Of a stretch of DNA of 64,000 bases, positions 52,968 through 60,752 are shown piece by piece. Each line of letters begins with the position of its first letter. Position 1 is the stretch's first letter. The notes under the pieces were generated by a model. That model did no database searches, was not told where the DNA came from, and saw only the letters and a list, made by a program, of their open reading frames with translations. The DNA comes from Metaruminococcus_A sp964607135 (GTDB taxonomy: Bacteria; Bacillota; Clostridia; Oscillospirales; Ruminococcaceae). The stretch covers positions 41,644-105,643 of the forward strand of contig CAZSIV010000003.1 in assembly GCA_964607135.1 (NCBI GenBank). Reading direction: 5' to 3'. The position numbers were made by a program, and so were the translations under genes.

Positions 52968-54262
52968 TTCCGCACCTCCTCCGACGTAATTTTTCCCGCA
53001 GAAAAAAGCGAGAGCTGTTCATAATCCTGGGGCAGTTCCTGCCGGACGAAATCCAGCCCCTGCTGAGAGATCAGGCTCCGGAGCATCCCGTCCTGCGTGA
53101 TCTTTAAGCCGTCGGCGAGCTTTCCCTTGCAGGTGATAAAATACTGCGCCCGTTTTAAAACGACCCCCAGCCGTTTCAGCCCGGCAAAATCGAGAGGGCC
53201 CGCTTTCCGGGCGGTTACGATCCGCTTGGCGCTGTTGACGCCGATCCCCGGAACGCGCAGGAGCATGGAATAGGAGCAGCGGTTGACCTCTACCGGGAAC
53301 TGATCCATATGGTTGAGCGCCCAGTTACATTTTGGATCGACCAGCGGATTAAAGCTCTGGTGGGATTCGTCCAAAAGCTCCGCCGCTTTGAACCCATAAA
53401 AGCGAAGCAGCCAGTCCGCCTGGTAAAGACGGTGCTCCCGCAGGAGGGGCGGCTTGCTGTTTAGTGCGGGCAGGAGAGGATTTTCCGCAACTGGCATATA
53501 GGCGGAGAAAAAGACCCGTTTGAGCTTGTATTTCCGGTAGAGCCCCTCCGCCAGGTTCAGGATCTGATAATCGCTGTCCGGAGTTGCCCCGATAATCATC
53601 TGGGTGCTCTGCCCCGCCGGGACGAACCGGGGCGCGTGGCGGTAGCGGACGAGCTCGGCGGAATTCTCCTGGATCCGCTGCTTGATCATCCCCATCGGCT
53701 TTAAAATCGAATCCTTCGATTTATCCGGCGCCAACAGGTTCAAGCTCGCCTGGGACGGGAGTTCGATGTTGACGCTCATCCGGTCGGCCAGCATCCCGAG
53801 CCGGGCGACCAGCGCCTCGTCCGCCCCGGGGATCGCCTTGGCGTGGATATATCCGTAAAAGCGGTACTCTTCGCGCAGAATCCGGATCACTTCGATCATC
53901 TGCTCGCAGGTATAATCCGGGTTTTTTATGATGCCGGAGCTGACAAACAGCCCCTCGATGTAGTTGCGCCGGTAAAATTCAATGGTCAGGTCGGCGAGCT
54001 CCCGCGGCGTAAAGGCAGCGCGGGGCAGATCGTTCGACCGACGGTTTACACAGTATTTGCAGTCGTAGATGCAGTAATTGGTCATCAGCACTTTCAGTAA
54101 AGAAATGCAGCGCCCGTCCGCGGCAAAGCTGTGGCAGATCCCGCAGGAAACCGCGCTGCCGATCCCGTCGCCGCCGTTGCCGCGGTCTACCCCGCTGGAG
54201 GTACAAGCCACGTCATATTTAGCGGAATCGGACAGTATTTTCAGTTTTTCCATGAAATCCAA
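52946..54262 (-). CDS. Putative DNA modification/repair radical SAM protein (TIGR03916-like)
   Basis: 438-residue radical SAM enzyme. N-terminal MDFMEKLKILSDSAKYDVAC, an extra CGICHS cysteine pair, and cluster motif CIYDCKYC near residue 70. The C-terminal part has a helix-hairpin-helix DNA-binding motif, RVPGIGVNSAKRIVTARKAG. Start TTG at 54262 has GGGGGG 7 nt upstream; an ATG at 54277 sits in that site. Its promoter contains a LexA box (54303-54314), so it is probably SOS-induced. Forms an operon with the TIGR03915-like gene. The substrate and reaction are unknown. Confidence 0.87.
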   Translation of the reverse strand: MDFMEKLKILSDSAKYDVACTSSGVDRGNGGDGIGSAVSCGICHSFAADGRCISLLKVLMTNYCIYDCKYCVNRRSNDLPRAAFTPRELADLTIEFYRRNYIEGLFVSSGIIKNPDYTCEQMIEVIRILREEYRFYGYIHAKAIPGADEALVARLGMLADRMSVNIELPSQASLNLLAPDKSKDSILKPMGMIKQRIQENSAELVRYRHAPRFVPAGQSTQMIIGATPDSDYQILNLAEGLYRKYKLKRVFFSAYMPVAENPLLPALNSKPPLLREHRLYQADWLLRFYGFKAAELLDESHQSFNPLVDPKCNWALNHMDQFPVEVNRCSYSMLLRVPGIGVNSAKRIVTARKAGPLDFAGLKRLGVVLKRAQYFITCKGKLADGLKITQDGMLRSLISQQGLDFVRQELPQDYEQLSLFSAGKITSEEVRKCLPVST

Positions 54263-54291
54263 CGCGTGTCCCCCCATTTCAATCTAACGAT

Positions 54292-54321
54292 AGTATACAA
54301 CAGAACAAATGTTCTTGTCAA
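54292..54321 (-). promoter_or_regulatory. Sigma-A promoter of the radical SAM operon
   Basis: TTGACA (54321-54316), 18-nt spacer, TATACT (54297-54292) on the minus strand, 30 nt upstream of the TTG start. The spacer is occupied by a LexA-type palindrome. Confidence 0.85.
54303..54314. promoter_or_regulatory. LexA/SOS box
   Basis: Perfect GAAC-AAAT-GTTC palindrome (extended AGAACAAATGTTCT at 54302-54315) matching the Gram-positive DinR/LexA consensus GAAC-N4-GTTC, placed between the -35 and -10 hexamers, where bound LexA would block RNA polymerase. Confidence 0.85.
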
Positions 54322-54377
54322 GGATATTTAAAATTAGGCAGGTGTGATTTACCCCTAAAATCAATTTTTCCTTTTTC

Positions 54378-54406
54378 TTTGCATTTCAGTCAAAATTTGG
54401 TATAAT
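54378..54406 (+). promoter_or_regulatory. Candidate promoter of metG
   Basis: TTTGCA/TTGCAT at 54378-54384 and TATAAT at 54401-54406, spacing 16-17 nt. Confidence 0.65.
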
Positions 54407-54438
54407 AAAAGTGATTGCTATGCGATCAGTTTGATGAT

Positions 54439-54458
54439 TTCCCGCTCATTTGCGGGGA
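54439..54458 (+). other. Leader hairpin before metG
   Basis: TTCCCGC and GCGGGGAA (one bulged G) around a short loop, just upstream of the metG ribosome binding site AAAAGGAG. Too small for a T-box; no GGUGGNACC-type element found. Confidence 0.35.
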
Positions 54459-54477
54459 AGAAAAGGAGAATTGCATC

Positions 54478-56415
54478 ATGCGCAAAAAGTACTATCTGAC
54501 GACCGCCATCACCTACACCTCGCGGAAGCCGCACATCGGCAACACCTATGAAATCGTGCTGAGCGACGCCATTGCGCGATATAAGCGAATGCAGGGGTTT
54601 GACGTATACTTTTTAACCGGAACCGACGAACACGGCCAGAAGATCGAAGAAAATGCGAAGGAGGCCGGAATCGCGCCGCAGGCCTATGTAGACCAGGTCG
54701 CGGGCGAGGTCAAGGCGATCTGGGACCAGATGGGCGCCACCTACGACCGGTTTATCCGCACGACGGACAAGGATCACGAGGAGATTGTCCAGAAGATTTT
54801 CAAAAAGCTTTACGACCAGGGGGATATTTACAAGAGCGAATACGAAGGGATGTACTGCGTCCCCTGCGAATCCTTTTTTACGGAATCCCAACTGGCCGAC
54901 GGATGTTGCCCCGACTGCGGCCGCCCGGTCAAACCCGCGAAAGAAGAGGCTTACTTTTTCCGGATGAGCAAGTACCAGGACCGGCTGATGAAGCACATCG
55001 AGGAAAACCCGGATTTTATCGCGCCGGAGTCACGCAAGCGCGAAATGGTCAACAATTTCTTGAAGCCGGGATTGCAGGACCTCTGCGTTTCCCGCACCAC
55101 CTTTACTTGGGGAATCCCCGTCACCTTTGACCCGAAGCATGTGATCTATGTCTGGATCGACGCGCTGAGCAACTACATCACCGGGCTCGGCTACGATCCG
55201 GACGGAAGCTCGGAGCGCTTTAAACAGTACTGGCCTGCGGACGTCCACATCATCGGGAAGGATATCCTGCGCTTCCACACCATCTACTGGCCGATCATGC
55301 TGATGGCTCTCGGTCTCCCCCTCCCCAAAAAGATTTTCGGACATCCCTGGCTTCTCTTCGGACAGGATAAGATGAGCAAATCCAAAGGAAACGTCATCTA
55401 CGCCGACGAGCTGGCCAACCGTTTTGGGGTCGATGCCGTGCGGTACTACCTCCTGCACGAGATGCCCTTTGGCGCCGACGGGAGCATCAGCTATGAAACG
55501 ATCATTGCCCGCTTTAACTCCGACCTCGCAAACACCCTCGGGAACCTCGTCAACCGGACGGTGGCGATGAGCCGGAAATACTTTGACGGTGAAATCCTGC
55601 CGCCGGCCGCGCCAGAGGAGCTGGACAAAGAGCTCATCAGCGCCGCGCTGGCCGCTTTTCCGCGGTACTGTGCCTTTATGGATGAATTCCGGGTGGCGGA
55701 TGCGCTCGATGAAATCATGGCTCTCGCGCGCCGCTCCAACAAATATATCGACGAAACGATGCCCTGGGCCCTCGCCAAAGACGAGGAGAAAAAGGCGCGC
55801 CTCGGCACCGTGCTCTACAACCTTTTGGAATCGATCCGTTTCATTGCGGTGATGACCGCCCCCTTCATGCCCGCCACCTGTGATGCGATTTTGGAACAGA
55901 TCAATTGCAACGTCCGCGATTTTGACTCTCTGAAAACCTTCGGGGCCGTCAAGGCGGGCGGAACAGTCGGCACGCCCGCTCCCCTTTTCAACCGGATCGA
56001 CGAGGCGAAGATGATGGCCGAAATCGAAAAAGAGCTGGAGGAAAAGGCGAAGGCGGCTCAAATAGCTGCGTCCGAAAAAACAGTGGGAGTCGCACAGATC
56101 GGGATCGAAGATTTTGCCAAGGTCAGCTTAAAAGTCGCCCTTGTCAAAGGATGCGAAAAGATTCCGAAGTCCGACAAGCTGCTGAAGCTGATCCTCGACG
56201 ACGGTGAAGGATGCCGCCAGGTCGTTTCGGGGATTGCGAAATGGTATGCGCCGGAGGACTTGACCGGCCGGAAGGTGATCTTAGTCGCCAATCTCAAACC
56301 GGCGAAGCTGCGCGGGGTCGAGAGCAACGGGATGATCCTCGCGGCGGAGGCGGGCGATGAAGTAAAGGTGATCTTCGCCGACGATGTCATCCCGCAGGGA
56401 AGCAAGGTGCGCTGA
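54478..56415 (+). CDS. metG: Methionyl-tRNA synthetase
   Basis: Class I aminoacyl-tRNA synthetase, 645 residues. HIGN (HIGH-type) at residues 19-22, zinc-knuckle CVPCESF...CCPDCGRP, and KMSKSKGN near residue 300. The anticodon-binding domain is followed by a C-terminal EMAP/Trbp-like tRNA-binding domain (about 540-645, KIPKSDKLLKLILDDG). ATG at 54478 follows AAAAGGAG; an upstream in-frame ATG at 54415 lies at the promoter and is unlikely. Overlaps tatD by 1 nt. Confidence 0.96.
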   Translation: MRKKYYLTTAITYTSRKPHIGNTYEIVLSDAIARYKRMQGFDVYFLTGTDEHGQKIEENAKEAGIAPQAYVDQVAGEVKAIWDQMGATYDRFIRTTDKDHEEIVQKIFKKLYDQGDIYKSEYEGMYCVPCESFFTESQLADGCCPDCGRPVKPAKEEAYFFRMSKYQDRLMKHIEENPDFIAPESRKREMVNNFLKPGLQDLCVSRTTFTWGIPVTFDPKHVIYVWIDALSNYITGLGYDPDGSSERFKQYWPADVHIIGKDILRFHTIYWPIMLMALGLPLPKKIFGHPWLLFGQDKMSKSKGNVIYADELANRFGVDAVRYYLLHEMPFGADGSISYETIIARFNSDLANTLGNLVNRTVAMSRKYFDGEILPPAAPEELDKELISAALAAFPRYCAFMDEFRVADALDEIMALARRSNKYIDETMPWALAKDEEKKARLGTVLYNLLESIRFIAVMTAPFMPATCDAILEQINCNVRDFDSLKTFGAVKAGGTVGTPAPLFNRIDEAKMMAEIEKELEEKAKAAQIAASEKTVGVAQIGIEDFAKVSLKVALVKGCEKIPKSDKLLKLILDDGEGCRQVVSGIAKWYAPEDLTGRKVILVANLKPAKLRGVESNGMILAAEAGDEVKVIFADDVIPQGSKVR

Positions 56416-57212
56416 TGGAAAAGCTCGAAACGATAACCGGTATTTTCGATTCCCACGCCCACTACGACGATGAAGCTTTTTCGCCGGACCGGCCGGGGAC
56501 GATCGAACGGCTCCGGCAAAACGGTGTCTGCGGCGTGGTCAACATCGGCTGCGACCTCGAAAGCTCCCGTTTTGCCGCGGAACTCGCCCAAAGCTACGAT
56601 TGGTTTTACGCGAGCGCCGGGATTCATCCGGGAAATGCGGAACAGTGCGGCGCGGATTCCCTTGGGGAGCTCGAAGCAATCCTTTCCCTGCCCAAAATGG
56701 TCGCGGTCGGGGAAATCGGGCTGGATTACCACTACAGAAAGGACAACAAAGCAGAGCAGAAGGATACGTTCCGCAGGCAGATGGAGCTTGCTCAAGCGCT
56801 CGGTCTGCCGGTGATCATCCATTCCCGCGAAGCGACGGCCGACACGCTGGAAATTCTCCGGGATTTTCCGGCAAAAGGCGTTGTCCACTGCTATTCCGGA
56901 TCGGCTGAGACGGCCAAAGAGCTGGTCGGAATGGGGTATTATATCGGCTTTACGGGAGTCGTCACCTTTTCAAACGCGCAGAAGGCCAGAAAGGCTGTCC
57001 TGGAAGTTCCGATGAACCGGCTTCTGTTGGAGACGGACGCCCCCTATATGGCGCCGGTTCCCCACCGCGGGAAAACCTGTACATCGGATATGATTCGATA
57101 CACAGCAGCAGCAGTCGCAGAATTGAAGGGGATTTCCGTGCAGGAGGTTGTTGATCGGGCCCGCGAAAACACCTGCCGGCTGTTTGGGATCGCCGGCTCT
57201 CAGGCTGTTTAA
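56415..57212 (+). CDS. tatD: TatD-family metal-dependent hydrolase / 3'-5' exonuclease
   Basis: 265-residue TIM-barrel nuclease. Metal-binding motifs FDSHAHYDDEAF, GEIGLDYHY, IIHSRE, HCYSGS and LLETDAPYM are all present. E. coli TatD is a Mg-dependent 3'-5' DNA/RNA exonuclease. ATG shares one base with the metG stop (TGATG), so translation is coupled. The metG-tatD order is common in Firmicutes. Confidence 0.95.
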   Translation: MEKLETITGIFDSHAHYDDEAFSPDRPGTIERLRQNGVCGVVNIGCDLESSRFAAELAQSYDWFYASAGIHPGNAEQCGADSLGELEAILSLPKMVAVGEIGLDYHYRKDNKAEQKDTFRRQMELAQALGLPVIIHSREATADTLEILRDFPAKGVVHCYSGSAETAKELVGMGYYIGFTGVVTFSNAQKARKAVLEVPMNRLLLETDAPYMAPVPHRGKTCTSDMIRYTAAAVAELKGISVQEVVDRARENTCRLFGIAGSQAV

Positions 57213-57243
57213 ACCGGAAGAGTTACGCCGGAAATATGATTCT

Positions 57244-57274
57244 AAAACCGCTCCGACGCAGTCGGAGCGGTTTT
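57244..57274 (+). terminator. Terminator of metG-tatD
   Basis: Arms AAAACCGCTCCGAC / GTCGGAGCGGTTTT with GCA loop, followed by TTTTAT. Confidence 0.88.
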
Positions 57275-57289
57275 ATCTTATATAAAGGG

Positions 57290-57443
57290 AGAGGCCACTG
57301 CATTAATGCCGGTATGGCGCTGTGGGCATTTTCGGAAGAAATCCCTGCGGAGACGGCCGTTCGGCCGCTCGGGTTTATCCCGAAGAAGCCGCTCTAATTT
57401 CTCTGCCCGGCTTCTTATCAAATGAGAAGCCGGGCGGTTTTTT
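57290..57443 (+). ncRNA. Structured leader RNA with antiterminator/terminator choice (unidentified riboswitch-like element)
   Basis: Directly visible pairings: CCAC/GTGG enclosing GCC-GGTAT-GGC; P1 AGAAAT (57337-57342) with ATTTCT (57397-57402); P2 GCGG (57347-57350) with CCGC (57389-57392); two inner hairpins, CGGCC-GTTC-GGCCG (57354-57367) and CGGG-TTTAT-CCCG (57370-57382). The strand AAGAAGCCG (57383-57391) can instead pair perfectly with CGGCTTCTT (57408-57416), the left arm of the terminator GCCCGGCTTCT / AGAAGCCGGGC plus T6 (57405-57443). Thus the folded core favours termination and its opening favours antitermination. No known riboswitch consensus was recognised, and no clear promoter starts it. 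Confidence 0.55.
57405..57443 (+). terminator. Terminator ending the structured RNA
   Basis: 11-bp arms GCCCGGCTTCT / AGAAGCCGGGC, loop TATCAAATG, then GGTTTTTT. Confidence 0.9.
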
Positions 57444-57505
57444 ATTCGTTTTTGTAAGAAATCGTTCAATTCTATTGCATCTTTCTTAAGAATTACGAAC
57501 GTTAC

Positions 57506-57534
57506 TTGCCGGACAAATGAAACTGTACTATAAT
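57506..57534 (+). promoter_or_regulatory. Sigma-A promoter of the 57.6-60.7 kb ABC operon
   Basis: TTGCCG (57506-57511), 17-nt spacer, TATAAT (57529-57534). Confidence 0.75.
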
Positions 57535-57606
57535 GAATTCATCGGATAAAAAGCAGATTCCGGAGCGCTTTTTATTAAATTAATAACAGGAGGAAAGGAC
57601 GTCCGC

Positions 57607-57648
57607 ATGGTTCTTTTCAGAACGATACGGCACGGGATACAACTATGA
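57607..57648 (+). CDS. 13-codon leader peptide overlapping next gene
   Basis: ATG at 57607 preceded by AGGAGGAAAGG encodes MVLFRTIRHGIQL and stops in TGA that overlaps the next ATG (ATGA at 57645). The downstream gene has only a weak ribosome binding site of its own, so translation of this ORF probably delivers ribosomes to it. Confidence 0.5.
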   Translation: MVLFRTIRHGIQL

Positions 57649-58346
57649 AATTTTCCAAATTTCTCAGGAATGTAAACCGGGGCATCGTTTTGCTGATTGC
57701 TGCCGCCGTGTGCTTTGCCGGTTATGTCACTTATGACAATATTATGTTTAACAAAGAAAAACCGGAAATTGAAGCGCTGGTAGAGGAATATTCTGCGCAG
57801 CTTCCCCAAATGATGATGCTGCCCGAAAGCGAACAAAAGTATCGAAACGTTTCCGCTGATGCTGTCAATAAAAAGCTGGAGGACAACAATAAGCTGTTCG
57901 GCCAATATTGGACAGTCAATGCAGCGGTCGATGACCGCAACCACTATACTTCCCAAGGCCTGTCGGATGTTAAAAACAGCTTCGAAAACATTCTGCGTTC
58001 CACCATAGATAAAGACGTCAAAGCAAACGGTGTCATACTGGATTGCCAGGTAGTCGTTAAAAATGTCTCGGACATCAAAAAAGTTTCGCCGGGCGTTGTT
58101 CAGGCAGAGGCCAGTATATCGCTTTCCTACGAATTTAGAGGGAATCCGCTACTTTATACCGGAAGCAGCGTCATACTGCCGACAGACGGCGAACCGGTTA
58201 CAGATGACAAAATCCGAACCTTTAGCCTTGAAGGTTATCCTGTCTATACCCTGACAAAAACAGGAAACGGCTGGAAAATCAGCGGTCTCGCGTGGTCAAC
58301 CTACAGCGCCGGCGGGGTGGCCATCTATGAAGGAGGCGAGGAATAA
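57645..58346 (+). CDS. Uncharacterised membrane-anchored protein
   Basis: 233 residues, not recognised. An N-terminal basic stretch (MKFSKFLRNVNRG) precedes one hydrophobic helix (about 13-30), then an extracytoplasmic domain with a helical part and a beta-rich C-terminus ending GWKISGLAWSTYSAGGVAIY. Probably anchored outside the cell by its N-terminus. It overlaps a 13-codon leader peptide at its start, and its stop TAA touches the ABC ATPase ATG, so it belongs to this transporter operon, possibly as an accessory or substrate-interacting part. Confidence 0.75.
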   Translation: MKFSKFLRNVNRGIVLLIAAAVCFAGYVTYDNIMFNKEKPEIEALVEEYSAQLPQMMMLPESEQKYRNVSADAVNKKLEDNNKLFGQYWTVNAAVDDRNHYTSQGLSDVKNSFENILRSTIDKDVKANGVILDCQVVVKNVSDIKKVSPGVVQAEASISLSYEFRGNPLLYTGSSVILPTDGEPVTDDKIRTFSLEGYPVYTLTKTGNGWKISGLAWSTYSAGGVAIYEGGEE

Positions 58347-59275
58347 TGGAAGCAGTACTGCAAATTCAGGGGCTTAACAAATATTTCGGGCATAAAAAGG
58401 CCGTGGACAACCTGAATCTGGAGTTATACCGCGGCGAAGTATTCGGCTTTCTCGGCCCTAACGGAGCGGGAAAAACCACCACGATCAAAATGGTGATGAG
58501 CCTGTTGCAGCGCGACGGCGGAAAGGTTATCATAAACGGCTTTGATATCGACAGACAGTTTGAGAAGGCCATGGCCTGTGTCGGCGGTATTGTGGAAAAT
58601 CCGGAAACTTACCACTACATGACGGGGCTTCAAAATCTCAGACAGTATGCGCGGATGCGCAGCGGCATAACCGAAGAACGGATTCGAGAGGTGATCCGGT
58701 TTGTCGGTCTGGAAAACCGGATCGACGAAAAAGTGAAGAAGTATTCGCTCGGCATGAAGCAGCGGCTTGGCGTTGCGCAGGCTATCATGCATCATCCCGA
58801 TCTGCTGATCCTCGACGAGCCGACAAACGGGCTGGATCCCTCCGGCATCAAGGAACTGCGCGATCTGCTCAAACGGTTGGCACACGAGGAAAACTCCTGT
58901 GTCATGGTATCCAGCCATCTGCTGTCTGAAATGCAGCTGATGTGCGACCGGGTCGGCATCATCTCCAACGGCAGGCTGATCGATGTCAAAAATATTTCCG
59001 ATTTAACAAGTGAAACACAGGGGCAGCGCCAGTTCCACATCGCAGTCAAGGAAAACGCCGCCAATGCCATGGCGCTGATAGAGAACCGTCCGACCGCTTT
59101 AGAGGATGACCGGCATTTCACCGTCACGGTAGACAACGAGGAGGAAATTTCCGATATTATCACACGGCTGGCTGTCAATCAGGTAAGGCTGATTACCGTA
59201 ACCGAAGCGACAAAAAATCTTGAAGAAGTCTTTATTGAGCTGACGGGCACAGAAGGAGGTCATCAGATTGGGTAA
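58346..59275 (+). CDS. ABC-2 type transporter ATP-binding protein
   Basis: 309-residue ATPase of the bacitracin/antibiotic export (BcrA/CcmA) class. Walker A GPNGAGKTT near residue 38, signature SLGMKQRLGVAQ, Walker B LLILDEPTNGLDPSG and H-loop VSSHLL. The C-terminal region (about 225-300) is typical for DrrA/BcrA-like ATPases. RBS GGAGGCGAGGAATA. Overlaps the permease by 8 nt. Confidence 0.92.
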   Translation: MEAVLQIQGLNKYFGHKKAVDNLNLELYRGEVFGFLGPNGAGKTTTIKMVMSLLQRDGGKVIINGFDIDRQFEKAMACVGGIVENPETYHYMTGLQNLRQYARMRSGITEERIREVIRFVGLENRIDEKVKKYSLGMKQRLGVAQAIMHHPDLLILDEPTNGLDPSGIKELRDLLKRLAHEENSCVMVSSHLLSEMQLMCDRVGIISNGRLIDVKNISDLTSETQGQRQFHIAVKENAANAMALIENRPTALEDDRHFTVTVDNEEEISDIITRLAVNQVRLITVTEATKNLEEVFIELTGTEGGHQIG

Positions 59276-60683
59276 GTTTTTCCGCCTGGTGCAGAATGAG
59301 CATATTAAAATATTCACCAGAACCAGCACGTGGATACTGGTGATCCTGATGGCTGTCGTTTCTATCGGGTTTACCGGTTTGATGAAATTGATACAATATC
59401 AAAACAACAATGTCATTTATACAAACGATTATAAAGAGAATTATGAGCGGGAAATACAGTATTTAAAGTCCGACAAGCCGGATGGCTATGAGACGCAGAT
59501 CGAAATGTATGAGTTTTTGATCGCACAGGATATTAACTGGTATGGCACCTGGCAATACGACGCGACCGACGCGCAGTTTAATAAAAAGGCAGCTCTGCTG
59601 TCACAGGCCGAGCTTGGAGAAATCACCGAGGCAGAGCTGGAAACAGGGTTGAAAGAGATAGACGCCTGCCTCAAGCAAATTGCAGATAAAGACTGGAAAA
59701 GTTACTATCAGCAGATGATTGCGCAAAACAATGCGGAACCAACGTTATCTGCGGCGCAAAAAGAAGCGAGCAATTACTATTACAGCTATCTGGTGCAGCA
59801 TAACATCGACCCGGATTCTAAGGACTGGCGCATCAATCTCGTCAACCAGATACAGAACGATAAAACGAGTCTGCTGGAGATAGAGCAGGTTGGCGCCATA
59901 TTAAACGGAGAGCAGCAGGAGCAGGCAAAAGGCTATCAGGAAAGGATCCTGTTGAATGAGTACCGGTTAAAGCATAATCTTAAAGCGACGGCAAAACAGA
60001 TGAATGCTGATTCTTATGCTGAAATCGACTTCTGGACGGTCATGGGAATTTCCAATGTATTGATCGGCGTTGTCAGCATGATTGTCATCATTATGGCCGG
60101 TTCTTCTATCGCAAACGAATTTTCAACCGGAACGATTAAATTTCTTTTGATAAATCCGGTCAAGCGCTGGAAAATCTTCCTTTCCAAATACGTGACCATT
60201 ATTTCCATGTCGGTCATGCTGGTGCTGTGTTTCTTTTTCCTCAACACATGTCTTTCCTGTATTCTGTTCGGATTCGGCGATATCACGGCGCCCTACCTCT
60301 ACCTTTCAGGAGATACCGTACAGGAATTTCCCGGAATCCTGTTTGCTTTGTGGCAATACCTGATTGGCAGCGTCAACCTTATCGTGATGGGGACATTGGC
60401 TTTTGCGATTTCCTCGCTTATGCGCAACTCTGCCGTTGCCATCGGTATTTCTGTCTTCGCCATGCTGGCCGGCAACACCGTGGTAACCTTTCTCGGCACA
60501 GTATTACAGCAGGATTGGGCACGTTTTTTCATCTTCGCGAATACCGACTTAAACGCCGTCATGGCCGGAACCGGCATCTTCCCCAACATGACGGTCGGCT
60601 TCTCGCTTTGCGTTATCGCCGTGCATATGGTGATATTCTTCCTGACCGCATGGGATGGATTTATGCGGCGGGAGAGCATTTAA
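59268..60683 (+). CDS. ABC-2 type transporter permease
   Basis: 471-residue membrane protein. One helix at about 25-45 is followed by a long hydrophilic extracytoplasmic region (about 50-250, with Gln/Lys-rich helices) and five more helices from about 262 onward. This ABC-2 layout pairs with the ATPase upstream; the operon could export a peptide, lipid or antibiotic. TTG start with GGAGGT 7 nt upstream. Followed by a strong terminator. Confidence 0.88.
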   Translation: MGKFFRLVQNEHIKIFTRTSTWILVILMAVVSIGFTGLMKLIQYQNNNVIYTNDYKENYEREIQYLKSDKPDGYETQIEMYEFLIAQDINWYGTWQYDATDAQFNKKAALLSQAELGEITEAELETGLKEIDACLKQIADKDWKSYYQQMIAQNNAEPTLSAAQKEASNYYYSYLVQHNIDPDSKDWRINLVNQIQNDKTSLLEIEQVGAILNGEQQEQAKGYQERILLNEYRLKHNLKATAKQMNADSYAEIDFWTVMGISNVLIGVVSMIVIIMAGSSIANEFSTGTIKFLLINPVKRWKIFLSKYVTIISMSVMLVLCFFFLNTCLSCILFGFGDITAPYLYLSGDTVQEFPGILFALWQYLIGSVNLIVMGTLAFAISSLMRNSAVAIGISVFAMLAGNTVVTFLGTVLQQDWARFFIFANTDLNAVMAGTGIFPNMTVGFSLCVIAVHMVIFFLTAWDGFMRRESI

Positions 60684-60709
60684 AGGATTCTCTTTCACTT
60701 CTATACAGC

Positions 60710-60745
60710 AAAAGGCAGGTGCGGGTAATTCCGCACCTGCCTTTT
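60710..60745. terminator. Bidirectional terminator between the ABC operon and yfcE
   Basis: Perfect arms AAAAGGCAGGTGCGG / CCGCACCTGCCTTTT around GTAATT. Confidence 0.88.
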
Positions 60746-60752
60746 ACGGCGT

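Noticed and set aside
54278..54477. T-box riboswitch before metG
   Set aside because: No AGGGUGGNACCGCG-type antiterminator element or specifier stem; the leader is too short.
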